Source: Salimicrobium flavidum
GTDB lineage: Bacteria; Bacillota; Bacilli; Bacillales; Halobacillaceae
DNA length: 64,000 bases
Direction of reading: 5' to 3'
NCBI RefSeq assembly: GCF_900156645.1
Contig: NZ_FTOC01000009.1
Span: forward strand, 62,001 to 126,000
A program made the translations under genes and the position numbers. The notes below the pieces were generated by a model that searched no databases, was not told the origin of the DNA, and saw only the letters and a program-made list of their open reading frames with translations. Position 1 is the stretch's first letter. The number at the start of each line of letters is the position of its first letter. This document shows, one piece after another, positions 9,170 through 17,707 of this stretch.

Positions 9170-10069
9170 TTAATTCAAAACGGAATCGATGAAGGTACGT
9201 AAGGAACGGAAAAAGTCCTGAATCGTTGTACGTACATTATTCCAGAACCCTTCATCATTGATCAGATCCTGAAAACCGCTCGCTAGTTCATCCAGCTGAT
9301 TCTGGACTTCGTCAAAATTGATGTTCAGATTCCTCATCTGATCGAATAGATTGACGAGTCTCTCCCTATCCTCAGGGCTAAGTTCAATCTGTAGCGAGTC
9401 CAGCTGCTCCTGGACGATCTGCTCCACCTCTTCGCGACTTACCGGGTTTTGCTCAGCGATCGCCTTTTTGATTTCCGTAAGCAGACTGCTCACTTCATCC
9501 TGGCTCACCCCTTCTTCTTCACCGATAGAAGTGGCTACGTCCAATTCTTCACTCGCCACCTGCATCCTGTCTCTATCCAGGGTGGCACCTTTGGCATCAT
9601 AGGCTTTGTAGATACCGGTAAGTGCCGAATGCCCGCTCACCGCAACGGAAGAAGCTACGGACACTTCCGCATTTTCCACACCAGCCGTAATCAGTGCATT
9701 CTCATACATTTCCTTCGTCACTTCCGTAATATTATCAGGGCTTACGATATCTACATTCAAACCACCACTATCCTGATGGAGGATCTTCACGGAAGAATAC
9801 ATGTTAGAATTAGGATTGCCTCCGATGTAATTGGCGATATCCTGTCCTGTAACCGTAAACTCATCTATTTCATTATGCTGACTTACTTCAAGCAGTTCAC
9901 TGACATCTGATTTTTGCGTATCAGATAAAGCATCACCATAGACGACAATGGGCAATCCGAGCTTCTCATCAATACTGTTCGAGTTCGATGCCTGCACAGC
10001 CGTTGCCATGGAAAGAACGAAAACAAGAACGATACCCGGGATCAACCAACTCTTCAGAGATTTCATCAT
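9170..10069 (-). CDS. DUF1002 family secreted protein (YpuA-like)
   Basis: A 299-residue protein with a Sec signal peptide (LIPGIVLVFVLSMATAVQAS). The DUF1002 core includes LGLPIVVYGDALSDTQK, an FTVTGQDIANYIGGNPNSNMYSSVKI block and a VAVSGHSALTGIYKAY motif. The C-terminal third is alpha-helical and acidic and ends in a possible amphipathic helix. The family's biochemical role is not established. It is convergent with the SCO1-like gene. Confidence 0.9.
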   Translation of the reverse strand: MMKSLKSWLIPGIVLVFVLSMATAVQASNSNSIDEKLGLPIVVYGDALSDTQKSDVSELLEVSQHNEIDEFTVTGQDIANYIGGNPNSNMYSSVKILHQDSGGLNVDIVSPDNITEVTKEMYENALITAGVENAEVSVASSVAVSGHSALTGIYKAYDAKGATLDRDRMQVASEELDVATSIGEEEGVSQDEVSSLLTEIKKAIAEQNPVSREEVEQIVQEQLDSLQIELSPEDRERLVNLFDQMRNLNINFDEVQNQLDELASGFQDLINDEGFWNNVRTTIQDFFRSLRTFIDSVLN

Positions 10070-10171
10070 TTACATTCCCCTTACAAAAATATTAGTCTAT
10101 CTATGCTTAATTATACCTGAAATAAGTGAATAGTGACATTACAATCCTCTAACGAAAGAAGGTCCTGAACC

Positions 10172-10588
10172 ATGATATTGAAAACGATCGGATTATATTT
10201 ATTCGCGGGGGCCCTGTTTTTTGCAGGCATCCTCCATTTCATTTACGACAGTGGGTTTGCAGCAATGATTCCTGAATTTCTTCCGTTCCGCTACGAGCTT
10301 GTTTATATAACTGGTATTACGGAGTGGCTCCTCTCCCTGCTGCTCATTTTTCCACATACGCGGAAAGCGGCCGGAATCGCCACAGCTGTCTTCCTGGTTG
10401 CCGTTTTGCCTGCCAACATCTACGCTGCCATCATGCAGATTCCTGCGCCGTGGACAGAGGAAACGAGCCTTACCGCTCTCTGGATCCGTCCTCTCTTCCA
10501 GCCGCTTCTTATATGGTGGGTCCTCGTGGTGACAAAAGATTCTCCGTGGCGACGAACCTATGATACACTGGATAAAAAGGAGGTATAG
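10172..10588 (+). CDS. DoxX-like small integral membrane protein
   Basis: A 138-residue protein with four predicted membrane segments (LFAGALFFAGILHF, ITGITEWLLSLLLIF, IATAVFLVAVLPANIYA, LFQPLLIWWVLVV). The GxxHF and EWxL patterns and the NIYAA loop match DoxX/YphA-type proteins. The gene lies five bases upstream of the DJ-1-like gene and probably shares its mRNA. The function is not known; such proteins are often linked to redox stress. Confidence 0.82.
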   Translation: MILKTIGLYLFAGALFFAGILHFIYDSGFAAMIPEFLPFRYELVYITGITEWLLSLLLIFPHTRKAAGIATAVFLVAVLPANIYAAIMQIPAPWTEETSLTALWIRPLFQPLLIWWVLVVTKDSPWRRTYDTLDKKEV

Positions 10589-10593
10589 CTTAT

Positions 10594-11118
10594 ATGCGCC
10601 TGAGTGATAAAAAAGTGATCGCTTTTGTAAGCGATGACTTCGAAGATCTCGAACTATGGTACCCGGTTCTCCGTCTGCAAGAAGAAGGTGCGACCGTGCA
10701 CATTGCGGGAAAAGAAAAAAATCATACGTACAGCGGAAAATACGGCGTGCCGGTGACTTCCGATGTAAGTTTTGAAGATATCAGTCCTGCCGACTACGAC
10801 GGAGTGCTCGTGCCCGGAGGCTGGTCCCCCGACAAGCTGCGCCGATACGAAGCAGTGCTCGACATCGTCCGTCATATGGAAGCGAACCAAAAACCGATCG
10901 GACAAATTTGTCATGCCGGGTGGGTTCTTATCTCCGCTGATATTTTGAAAGGTCGCAAGGTGACAAGTACACCGGGCATCAAGGATGACATGAAAAATGC
11001 CGGAGCTGAATGGGTCGATGAAGCTGTCGTCACAGACAATCACCTCGTCTCTTCCCGTCGCCCACCGGATTTATCACCTTATGCCAAAGCATTTGCTGAT
11101 AAGCTGGCCGAAGGTTAA
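10594..11118 (+). CDS. DJ-1/PfpI family protein
   Basis: A 174-residue cytoplasmic protein with the nucleophile elbow QIC106HAGW, the acid residue E18 in DDFEDLEL, and VPGGWSPDKLR. It belongs to the YfkM/PfpI group, usually annotated as general-stress protease, deglycase or glyoxalase. The exact activity cannot be read from sequence. It is cotranscribed with the DoxX-like gene, and its end overlaps the convergent acyl-CoA dehydrogenase gene by four bases. Confidence 0.9.
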   Translation: MRLSDKKVIAFVSDDFEDLELWYPVLRLQEEGATVHIAGKEKNHTYSGKYGVPVTSDVSFEDISPADYDGVLVPGGWSPDKLRRYEAVLDIVRHMEANQKPIGQICHAGWVLISADILKGRKVTSTPGIKDDMKNAGAEWVDEAVVTDNHLVSSRRPPDLSPYAKAFADKLAEG

Positions 11119-12257
11119 ACCTTTTTGGCCAGCATAGTTATCACAGCATCATCCATCGGAGGGTTATGCAGGCCGGCCCGAACATCACGGTAGTATTTTT
11201 CAAACGGCTGTTGCCTGGACAGCCCACGCCCGCCACTGATACGCATCGCAAGATCCACCACTTCCTGCGCTGTATTGGTAACTGCCAGCTTCACTGCTCC
11301 AAGTTCTTCCTGCCATTCGTCTCTTCGCTCCGGGTATTCATCCCATTTTCTCGCCGTGTTATACAGAAAACTGTGAGCCTGCAATAGCTTCCATTCCATC
11401 GTACCGATTTTATCCTGAATATGAGGGACTTCACTGATCGGTGTGTCCAGACTGTTCGGCTGAAAGTTTTTTGCGAATTGAACCGCCTCATTACGGGCCG
11501 CCACAGCGATACCGAGATAACAGGCGGGGATGTGCAACAGCCAACCCTTCGGTCCTGCGGGCTTAGACGTTTTCGTTTCGACAAGAGAAGAACTATCGAC
11601 TTCAACATCTTTCATGAGTAGATCATCACTTTCCGTTCCTCTCATCCCGAGAGTATCCCACGTCTTTTCAACAGAAACTCCAGGTGTATCTTTCTCAACA
11701 AGGAACCACCCCACCGTATCCAGATCTTCTACATAAGTAGAAACGATATAATAGTCGAGATGATCAGCGAGGGATGCGAATGTTTTCCTGCCGTTGATGA
11801 TATAGCCATCACCTTTTCGTCTGGCTATCGTTTCCGGCATCCCTCCGCGTGTAGGGCTCCCTGTCGCCGGCTCCGACGCAAGGCGGTTCAACACTTTCTG
11901 CTTCCTGCCAACTTCATCCATAATATGGCGGAGCGTCGCTTCTTCCCACGGGCGCTCATCCTTCAGTTCCATCATCACACCCACGTGCCAGCCGATGGAG
12001 AGCGCCACAGCCCCGTCCCCTTTTGCGATCTCTTCCTGCATCAGTAAAAATTCGTATAAAGAAAGTTCTTCCCCTCCGAATTCTGGAAATAAAGGTAGGG
12101 AAGGATATTTCTCTTCCTTGATCTTCTTCAGTACTTCATCCGAAAATGAAGCTTCTTCATCTGCTTTTCCCGCATGCAACGCAGCCGTCTCGTTAATTCT
12201 AGCCGCCTTCTCCACCAGACGTGTCTGCCTTTCAGTAAATATCCATTTATTAAGCAT
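11115..12257 (-). CDS. Acyl-CoA dehydrogenase family flavoprotein (YdbM-like)
   Basis: A 380-residue flavoprotein with an alpha-helical N-domain, then SEPATGSPTRGG, the KTFASLADHLDYYIV beta-domain, MRGTESDDLLM, and a C-domain with GGRGLSRQQPFEKYYRDVRAGL. The start is set at ATG 12257 (MLNKWIFTERQ), which has AGGAGG; an upstream in-frame ATG lacks a site. The catalytic glutamate position is not obvious. It could oxidise an acyl-CoA or act as a DszC/monooxygenase-like enzyme. A 32-bp palindromic insertion lies just upstream. Confidence 0.88.
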   Translation of the reverse strand: MLNKWIFTERQTRLVEKAARINETAALHAGKADEEASFSDEVLKKIKEEKYPSLPLFPEFGGEELSLYEFLLMQEEIAKGDGAVALSIGWHVGVMMELKDERPWEEATLRHIMDEVGRKQKVLNRLASEPATGSPTRGGMPETIARRKGDGYIINGRKTFASLADHLDYYIVSTYVEDLDTVGWFLVEKDTPGVSVEKTWDTLGMRGTESDDLLMKDVEVDSSSLVETKTSKPAGPKGWLLHIPACYLGIAVAARNEAVQFAKNFQPNSLDTPISEVPHIQDKIGTMEWKLLQAHSFLYNTARKWDEYPERRDEWQEELGAVKLAVTNTAQEVVDLAMRISGGRGLSRQQPFEKYYRDVRAGLHNPPMDDAVITMLAKKV

Positions 12258-12287
12258 GATGCTTCCTCCTCTATCAACTTTCATTAA

Positions 12288-12319
12288 GGCTACCCTGAAA
12301 ATAAATACTCAGGGTAGCC
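12288..12319. mobile_element. R2 minimal element, 32-bp palindrome with 8-bp target duplication
   Basis: The element is a hairpin with a 12-bp left arm GGCTACCCTGAA (pairing interrupted near the loop) and a right arm ending CAGGGTAGCC. It is flanked on both sides by TTCATTAA (12280-12287 and 12320-12327). Its left end matches the left end of the 90-bp R2 copy at 34590. It looks like a fully collapsed R2 element, or two fused ends. Confidence 0.8.
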
Positions 12320-12363
12320 TTCATTAAAAACCGGCCGTAAAAGGATTTTAAATGTACAAGAAA

Positions 12364-12382
12364 GGCGCTCGTAATGAGCGCC
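12364..12382 (-). terminator. Stem-loop after the 28-residue gene
   Basis: GGCGCTC pairs with GAGCGCC directly after a small-gene stop codon, and a short TTTCTT run follows on the minus strand. The plus-strand side is also T-rich. Confidence 0.6.
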
Positions 12383-12469
12383 TTATTTTCCCTCTGAGAG
12401 TTTATAAACTTTTTCCACTTCTACACCGATGTTACGCAAATCATGAATCAATTCATCAAGCTTTTTCAT
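12383..12469 (-). CDS. Small 28-residue protein
   Basis: The ORF reads MKKLDELIHDLRNIGVEVEK then VYKLSEGK. ATG at 12469 follows GAGGTG at ten bases, and a terminator-like hairpin begins right after the stop, so it has the full layout of a gene. It would form one amphipathic helix. The LDELI and LRxxG pattern is loosely like the helices of Spo0E-type phosphatase peptides, but that is too weak for a name. Confidence 0.55.
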   Translation of the reverse strand: MKKLDELIHDLRNIGVEVEKVYKLSEGK

Positions 12470-12601
12470 TGTTCTGCTTCACCTCATCTACAAAAGTATA
12501 ACCATAACCTCTCTATATTTTCATACGGACAGCAAGTCGAAACGTTTCATTTTTAAGCTATATTCCCTTTTCTACTTCCTTATTTTTTAACCCTGTTCAA
12601 G

Positions 12602-13750
12602 TCAAATATCGTATTGATCCGATTCTTTTGCAAATTTGTTATAGCGACGCTGGAACCAGTGGAAAAGATGGGACACAACCACTTTCAATATAGCGTAGCC
12701 CGGGATAGCCAGAATGATTCCGATAACTCCGAATAGATGACCCGCTGTCAGTAACACAAAAATGATGGTCACAGGATGGACGTGAAGTCGTTTTCCCATA
12801 ATCTGCGGAGAAATGAATTTCCCTTCCAGCAACTGCACAACCGTCCATACCAGGATAAGTTTCAAAAACATGAACGGAGAAGTGACGAGAGATATGATAA
12901 GGGCAGGGATGATCGCTATCGTCGGTCCGAGATAAGGGACGACGCTGGTCACACTGGCAATACCGGCAAGAACGATGGGAAAATCGATCCCTATGATAAG
13001 AAAACCGATGTAGAGCATCGCTCCGATACAAAAACTGACGATGACCTGTCCTTGAATGTAAGCTCCGAGCTGGTGGTCGATATCTTTGAACATCTCACTC
13101 AACTCAGGACGGGTACGAGGCGGAAAAATACGTAAAATAGCGCCGGGAAGCTTATGATCATCCTTCAATAGATAGAACAGGATGAACGGCAAAGTAACAA
13201 TCGCAATCACTATAGTGGTGACCGTAGATATTAGACTTGTAATACCCGAGAGCGCGTCCCCGATATACGAACTCAGATCCTGGGGGAGATCATTGAGCGC
13301 TCCTGAGAAGTTTTCGAAAAGGTCGTTATAATAGGCGGAAAAGATCGAGTTTTTCAGCCACTGATCCAACCCTTCTGCCATTTGCATCAAATATATCGGC
13401 AATTCTTCAATCATATTCATGAACTGCTGTTCAAAAAATGGAATGACCAGAAATACGAGCAGTGTAATCAGCCCAGCTACGATTATCGTAGTAATCAAGA
13501 TACCCCAAATACGCTTAATACCTATTCTCTCGAGTAATACAATTACCGGGCGAAGTAGATAATAGACGACAGAAGCCAGGATAATCGGTAAAGCGACCGT
13601 TTCTATAAATACGAATAACGGATCGAATATAAAAGACACATTGGAATATACAACGATATTCAACCCTATGATCAAAAGAACGCCTAATATGTACAAAAGA
13701 CTGCGTCCTCCGAAAAAACGGACCATGCGACCTCTATCCCATTCCTCCAT
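12602..13750 (-). CDS. AI-2E family transporter-like membrane protein
   Basis: A 382-residue membrane protein with about eight segments: two at the N-terminus, a pair around LWGILITTIIVAGLITLLVFLVIPFF, an extracytoplasmic helical region, then TLPFILFYLLKDDHKLPGAILRIFPP and the family motif LEGKFISPQIMGKRLHVHPV. It is related to Bacillus YdbI/YueF/YrrI. Members include the AI-2 exporter TqsA and Na+/H+ antiporters, so the substrate is open. ATG at 13750 with GGGGGT is preferred over GTG one codon upstream. Confidence 0.88.
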   Translation of the reverse strand: MEEWDRGRMVRFFGGRSLLYILGVLLIIGLNIVVYSNVSFIFDPLFVFIETVALPIILASVVYYLLRPVIVLLERIGIKRIWGILITTIIVAGLITLLVFLVIPFFEQQFMNMIEELPIYLMQMAEGLDQWLKNSIFSAYYNDLFENFSGALNDLPQDLSSYIGDALSGITSLISTVTTIVIAIVTLPFILFYLLKDDHKLPGAILRIFPPRTRPELSEMFKDIDHQLGAYIQGQVIVSFCIGAMLYIGFLIIGIDFPIVLAGIASVTSVVPYLGPTIAIIPALIISLVTSPFMFLKLILVWTVVQLLEGKFISPQIMGKRLHVHPVTIIFVLLTAGHLFGVIGIILAIPGYAILKVVVSHLFHWFQRRYNKFAKESDQYDI

Positions 13751-13904
13751 CACGGCACCCCCTTTTTCACCCGTCTCTTATTTATAAGTATAGCAAAAAG
13801 AATCCCTAAATAAAGCCTATTCGAAAATATGAAGCTAATACTTATGAATTCATATACTACCTGAAATGAGCGTTGTTTCACGCTTATTTCAGTACCATTA
13901 TCAT

Positions 13905-13991
13905 CTAACGACGTCTGCCCTTCATAAATTTGCGTACCAAAGGGTAAACTAACGGTCCATATTTGAAGATTCTTTTTAATAGACGTCCCAT
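13905..13991 (-). CDS. Small basic 28-residue protein
   Basis: The reading frame is MGRLLKRIFKYGPLVYPLVR followed by KFMKGRRR. A perfect AAGGAGGA lies seven bases before the ATG. It is a highly basic amphipathic helix with a GPLVYP kink, so membrane or RNA association is plausible. A longer 86-residue frame covering the same DNA starts inside the ribosome site and is not preferred. An 11-12 bp stem-loop (about 13861-13892) lies downstream, without a T-run. The family is not recognised. Confidence 0.65.
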   Translation of the reverse strand: MGRLLKRIFKYGPLVYPLVRKFMKGRRR

Positions 13992-14059
13992 CTGTGTCAT
14001 CCTCCTTCATAATTAAATTACAGCTACGTCTATCTTTCCCTCAGAAGAGGGGAAACAAA

Positions 14060-14848
14060 CTATCTCATCACACTTCCTCCGGATATTTTCATCGACTCTC
14101 CTACAATATTTCCGGAGGCCTCCGACAAGAGAAAAAGGATAGCGCTTGCGACTTCCGAGGAGGTGGTGATCCGGCCGGAAGGATTACCCGCTTTCGCAAG
14201 CTCCCACTGCTCTTCAAAAGTTCTTCCTTCTCTTCCGGCCTTAGCCTCAACAGCCTGGCGTCCCATCTCGGTGTCTACAAATCCCGGTGCCACAGCATTC
14301 ACACGGATATTCGAACGTATCGCTTCATGGGCGAAGGACTGAGTGAACCCGGTAAGTGCGAATTTGGATGCACAGTAAGCGAGATTTCCATCCGTCCCTC
14401 TAAGTCCGGAAAGTGAAGTAACGTTGACGACCGCTCCTCTTTTCCGCTTTTTCATCTCTTCATACAAACTTTGTGTCAGGAAAGCCGTGGAAAAATAATT
14501 CACTTCCATGACTGAACGCAGTTCTTCTTCCGATATCTGATCGGCCTCCCCACTGTTAAGTATTCCGGCTGAATTGACGAGCCCGGTTACAGGAGCAAAC
14601 TCCTCCACACTCTTCACGAGCTTGCGTCTATCTTTTTCATCATTGAGATCAGCGATGACAACTTGCACCTCCCCTTGCCTGCTCTGACACTCCCCCTCCA
14701 CCTCTTCAAGTTTCTTCCGGTTTCTGCCTGTCAGTGTCACGAAAGCCCCACTCGATACTAACTGCAAAGCCGCTTCTCTGCCGATTCCTCTCGATGCACC
14801 GGTTACAACTATATGTTCTCTTTCAAAAGCTTTTTCCGAAAATAACAA
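14060..14848 (-). CDS. Short-chain dehydrogenase/reductase
   Basis: A 262-residue classical SDR with TGASRGIG for the cofactor, NSAG, the catalytic S in TSLSG, Y-x-x-x-K in YCASK, and VAPGFVDTEM. FabG-like in overall form, but the genome context gives no pathway. TTG at 14848 lies eight bases after GGGGAG; a GTG three codons upstream sits too close to that site. The substrate is unknown. Lys in YCASKFAL and the NNAG-equivalent suggest NADP use, but this is not certain. Confidence 0.88.
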   Translation of the reverse strand: MLFSEKAFEREHIVVTGASRGIGREAALQLVSSGAFVTLTGRNRKKLEEVEGECQSRQGEVQVVIADLNDEKDRRKLVKSVEEFAPVTGLVNSAGILNSGEADQISEEELRSVMEVNYFSTAFLTQSLYEEMKKRKRGAVVNVTSLSGLRGTDGNLAYCASKFALTGFTQSFAHEAIRSNIRVNAVAPGFVDTEMGRQAVEAKAGREGRTFEEQWELAKAGNPSGRITTSSEVASAILFLLSEASGNIVGESMKISGGSVMR

Positions 14849-14952
14849 AAAGCTCACTCCCCTCTATAATTCTTTTTCATATATCCTCTAAACCCTTTGC
14901 ATAAACAAAAGATCTTATTTTCCAGTCCTTGTTTCTGATTTTGCATACAAAA

Positions 14953-14996
14953 AATCAGCGTCCTGAGCATATGTTGCTCTTTCACGGACGCTGATT
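14953..14996 (-). terminator. Terminator with nested stem
   Basis: AATCAGCGTCC pairs with GGACGCTGATT and is followed on the minus strand by a T-run. A second small stem (GAGCA/TGCTC) sits in the loop. It probably ends the transcript of the 48-residue gene. Confidence 0.8.
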
Positions 14997-15076
14997 CAGT
15001 GACATTCATTAATTAAGAGTCCTAAATAGAACTGCTTGTTTTTTCTCATAGCATTTAATACACTACTGCATCACCA

Positions 15077-15223
15077 TTACTTACGCTTGCTTGGCTTACG
15101 GAACAATTTACCGCTCCGTGTCTGCTTCACACCCGAAGTTGGTTTTGCATTTTCTTTAGAAGCTGGAGTCTTTTTGAAATCTTCTTCAAAAAGTTCACGG
15201 GCTTTTGTGTACAGCAGTGTCAT
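15077..15223 (-). CDS. Small basic 48-residue protein
   Basis: It begins MTLLYTKARELFEEDFKKTP and ends in a lysine/arginine-rich tail (SGKLFRKPSKRK). ATG at 15223 follows AAGGGGGG at suitable spacing, and a terminator lies downstream. A short acidic helix followed by a disordered basic tail suggests nucleic-acid or ribosome binding, which is inference. No family is recognised. Confidence 0.65.
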   Translation of the reverse strand: MTLLYTKARELFEEDFKKTPASKENAKPTSGVKQTRSGKLFRKPSKRK

Positions 15224-15550
15224 AGGGCTTCCCCCCTTATTCTATTTATTACAGGTCCCTTTCCCACCACAGACAAGAGTGGAATCGGATCGCCTGTTGC
15301 TTACCTAATATAATCCCTACACTACCCCTATGTAAAGAAAAAAATTTTATAAATTTTAAGAGATTTCTCCCCTTATTTTTCCTCAATTTAACATCCCTTG
15401 TCATAGAAGCATTTTCTTCTTGTGCGACGTAAAAATTGAACCAACATCGAATGTTTCTTTTCTCTCACCGAGCTAAAAAAAGCTGTCTTCCATTATAACC
15501 GCTATCACTTGTTGAAGACGATTGCTCTCTTCTTTGAGCACTAAAAATAT

Positions 15551-15654
15551 AGCTCTGTTATCGGTCAATGTCGATTTTCATCTCTACGGGTAGAAGCTTG
15601 CCGCGGGCGTCTCCCTCCTCCGCTTTGAAATCAACAACCGGCTTTAACAGAGCC
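15551..15654 (+). mobile_element. R2 miniature element, 104 bp
   Basis: Left end AGCTCTGTTATC and right end TTTAACAGAGCC form an imperfect inverted repeat. It is flanked by exact 8-bp direct repeats AAAAATAT at 15543-15550 and 15655-15662. The interior carries the R2 core AGAAGCTTGCCGCGGGC and AAATCAACAACCGGC. It lacks the middle section present in the 174-bp copies. The rest of the 15224-15734 gap is A/T-rich, with nothing else recognised except the terminator below. Confidence 0.85.
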
Positions 15655-15667
15655 AAAAATATAAAAA

Positions 15668-15696
15668 CCCGGCCGTTGTCTGAGTTGGCGGCCGGG
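15668..15696 (-). terminator. Terminator of the ABC exporter operon
   Basis: CCCGGCCG pairs with CGGCCGGG, followed on the minus strand by TTTTTATATTTTT. Confidence 0.85.
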
Positions 15697-15734
15697 CTCG
15701 GTATTTCAAATAGGTGATGCTTCTTCCATCTTAA

Positions 15735-16673
15735 TCAAGCACTCGCAATATCACGTTTAGTGAATACGAGCCAGGAAGCTACCAGAAAGAGAAGGAAATA
15801 GATCGACAACATCGTAATCGAAAAAGGCATCGTCAAGCCTTCGATCAATGGCGTCCCTGTCACGAACTGATTGAGATCCGTATTAGCGAATAAAATATAC
15901 TTTGCCCACGCTCTGTCAGCAAAAAAGGCTACAATGGAGTTTCCGCTCATCATGAGAAAAATAGCAGTACCTATCGCAAGTGCGCTATTTCTGAATACTG
16001 CAGAAATCATAAACGCAAATGTCACCATCATCAGCAGGTTCACCGATGAGAATCCATATTGCATCAATGAATAGGAAAGAATCGTCATTTCTTTCACTTC
16101 GCCGCCCTGAAGAAACACATGTGGTTCCGTCCACGTTCCGAGACCGAACATCAACGCCCCGAGGCCCATTGAAAGCAGAAACAGACCGACGAGCATCATC
16201 AGTGCGAATAACAATACCGTTATGAATTTAGATAAAAGAATTTTCGTTCGGGACACCGGTCTTATCAACAATAATTTGATCGATCCCCAGCGGAACTCGT
16301 TCGCTATGCTTCCCGCTGCGATGATGATCGTGAACAGACTGATGATAGAAACGAACAACCGATTCTCCTGTACGAAATTCCACCCGCTGAAGTTATCTGG
16401 AGCTATATTGTTCTGGATGCGATATTCGTTCAATCTGATCTGATCCCCCGAAAAATTCGCCGTCGCCGGCGCCTCTTCCATATTTTTTCTCATTTCTTCA
16501 TTTTCCTGCTGTAATTGCTGCTTCCAGTCCCCGCCGTATTCTTCAGAAGGAGCGAAGTCTGTAGTCATAAACAATGCATACCCCGTGATCAGACAGACAA
16601 ACAGCACAATCATGATCCAGGTCGACCGCTGAGCGAACAGCTTCATCCATTCGTTACGTATGAGACTACTCAA
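15735..16673 (-). CDS. ABC-2 type transporter permease
   Basis: A 312-residue membrane protein with six predicted segments. It starts with the NEWMKLFAQRSTWIMI motif common to ABC-2 permeases of the YhcI group, followed by a large extracytoplasmic loop (about residues 40-110) and then five more segments. TTG at 16673 overlaps the end of the ATPase gene by eight bases, so translation is coupled. Such pairs export antimicrobial peptides or lipids, but the substrate is not determined here. Confidence 0.88.
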   Translation of the reverse strand: MSSLIRNEWMKLFAQRSTWIMIVLFVCLITGYALFMTTDFAPSEEYGGDWKQQLQQENEEMRKNMEEAPATANFSGDQIRLNEYRIQNNIAPDNFSGWNFVQENRLFVSIISLFTIIIAAGSIANEFRWGSIKLLLIRPVSRTKILLSKFITVLLFALMMLVGLFLLSMGLGALMFGLGTWTEPHVFLQGGEVKEMTILSYSLMQYGFSSVNLLMMVTFAFMISAVFRNSALAIGTAIFLMMSGNSIVAFFADRAWAKYILFANTDLNQFVTGTPLIEGLTMPFSITMLSIYFLLFLVASWLVFTKRDIASA

Positions 16674-17577
16674 TCACACCATCTCCAATCACTTTCAAAA
16701 ATTGATCCTCAAGCGTTTTTCTCTGGGTATAAATGCTGTAAATATTTACATTGTTCTCCACGAGCCTCACTGTGATTTCCGGAATCCTTTCTTTCTCCAG
16801 AACCACCTGGCAACAATCATTTTTCGTCATTACGTGGTCCGTTTCTTCTTTCAGTATACGCTCCGCCACGGCCAGAGGCGTCGCTTCGATCGTCACTTCC
16901 ATGTCTGCGTCCGCTATCGCATCATTCACCGATTGGATGTCGACCAGTTCTCCGTTATGGATCACACCGAACCGGTCGCACATCATTTCCATTTCGGAAA
17001 GGATGTGACTCGATACGATAACCGCTACGTTTTCCACTTTTGCCAGCCTTTGAATATAAGCTCTTATTTCTTTCATTCCGGAAGGATCCAGGCCGTTCGT
17101 CGGCTCATCGAGGATCAGCACGGAAGGACGATGCAATAAAGCCTGAGCAATCCCGAGACGTTGGCGCATCCCGAGAGAATATTTATGCACCTTATCATTG
17201 ATTCTGTTCTCTAGTCCCACAAGCTTTACAACCTCTTTGATACGCTCTTCGGAGACGTCCTCCCCCATCCGGGCGAAATGGACAAGGTTTTTCCAGCCGC
17301 TCATGAACGGATACATCTCCGGATTCTCCACAATCGCACCGATCCGTTTCATAGCCTGATTCCTCTGTTTATGTACACTATGACCGGCGATGACGATATC
17401 GCCGCTGTTCATACTCATCAAACCGACCATCATACGTATCGTCGTCGTTTTTCCGGCACCGTTCGGACCGAGGAATCCGAACACCTCTCCCGGATATATT
17501 TCAAAACTCAGATCCTTGATGACGTGATGGGAGCCTATCGTTTTGTTCACCTTTTCAAGCTTCATTATACTTTCCAT
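16666..17577 (-). CDS. ABC transporter ATP-binding protein
   Basis: A 303-residue ATPase with Walker A GPNGAGKTT, Q-loop region AIVENPEMYPF, signature YSLGMRQRLGIAQALL, Walker B VLILDEPTNGLDP and the H-loop SSHIL. The C-terminal 80 residues are the regulatory tail typical of the bacitracin/YhcH-like group. ATG at 17577 sits eight bases after AAGGAG; the upstream GTG is too close. It forms an exporter with the permease that follows. Confidence 0.92.
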   Translation of the reverse strand: MESIMKLEKVNKTIGSHHVIKDLSFEIYPGEVFGFLGPNGAGKTTTIRMMVGLMSMNSGDIVIAGHSVHKQRNQAMKRIGAIVENPEMYPFMSGWKNLVHFARMGEDVSEERIKEVVKLVGLENRINDKVHKYSLGMRQRLGIAQALLHRPSVLILDEPTNGLDPSGMKEIRAYIQRLAKVENVAVIVSSHILSEMEMMCDRFGVIHNGELVDIQSVNDAIADADMEVTIEATPLAVAERILKEETDHVMTKNDCCQVVLEKERIPEITVRLVENNVNIYSIYTQRKTLEDQFLKVIGDGVIE

Positions 17578-17707
17578 CCATTTCACTCCTTTCCACTCTC
17601 TGTAATACGGGCGGCAGAAAAAAATGTTTCACTTATTTTGGAAAAAACCCGAATAATAGAAGTCACCTTCAATCTTTGATAAGATACAGATAATGGAGGT
17701 GTTCTGT

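Noticed and set aside
13750-14010. An 86-codon minus-strand frame upstream of the AI-2E gene
   Set aside because: Its ATG overlaps the AAGGAGGA ribosome site of the 28-residue gene, and it has no ribosome site of its own. The peptide has no family features.
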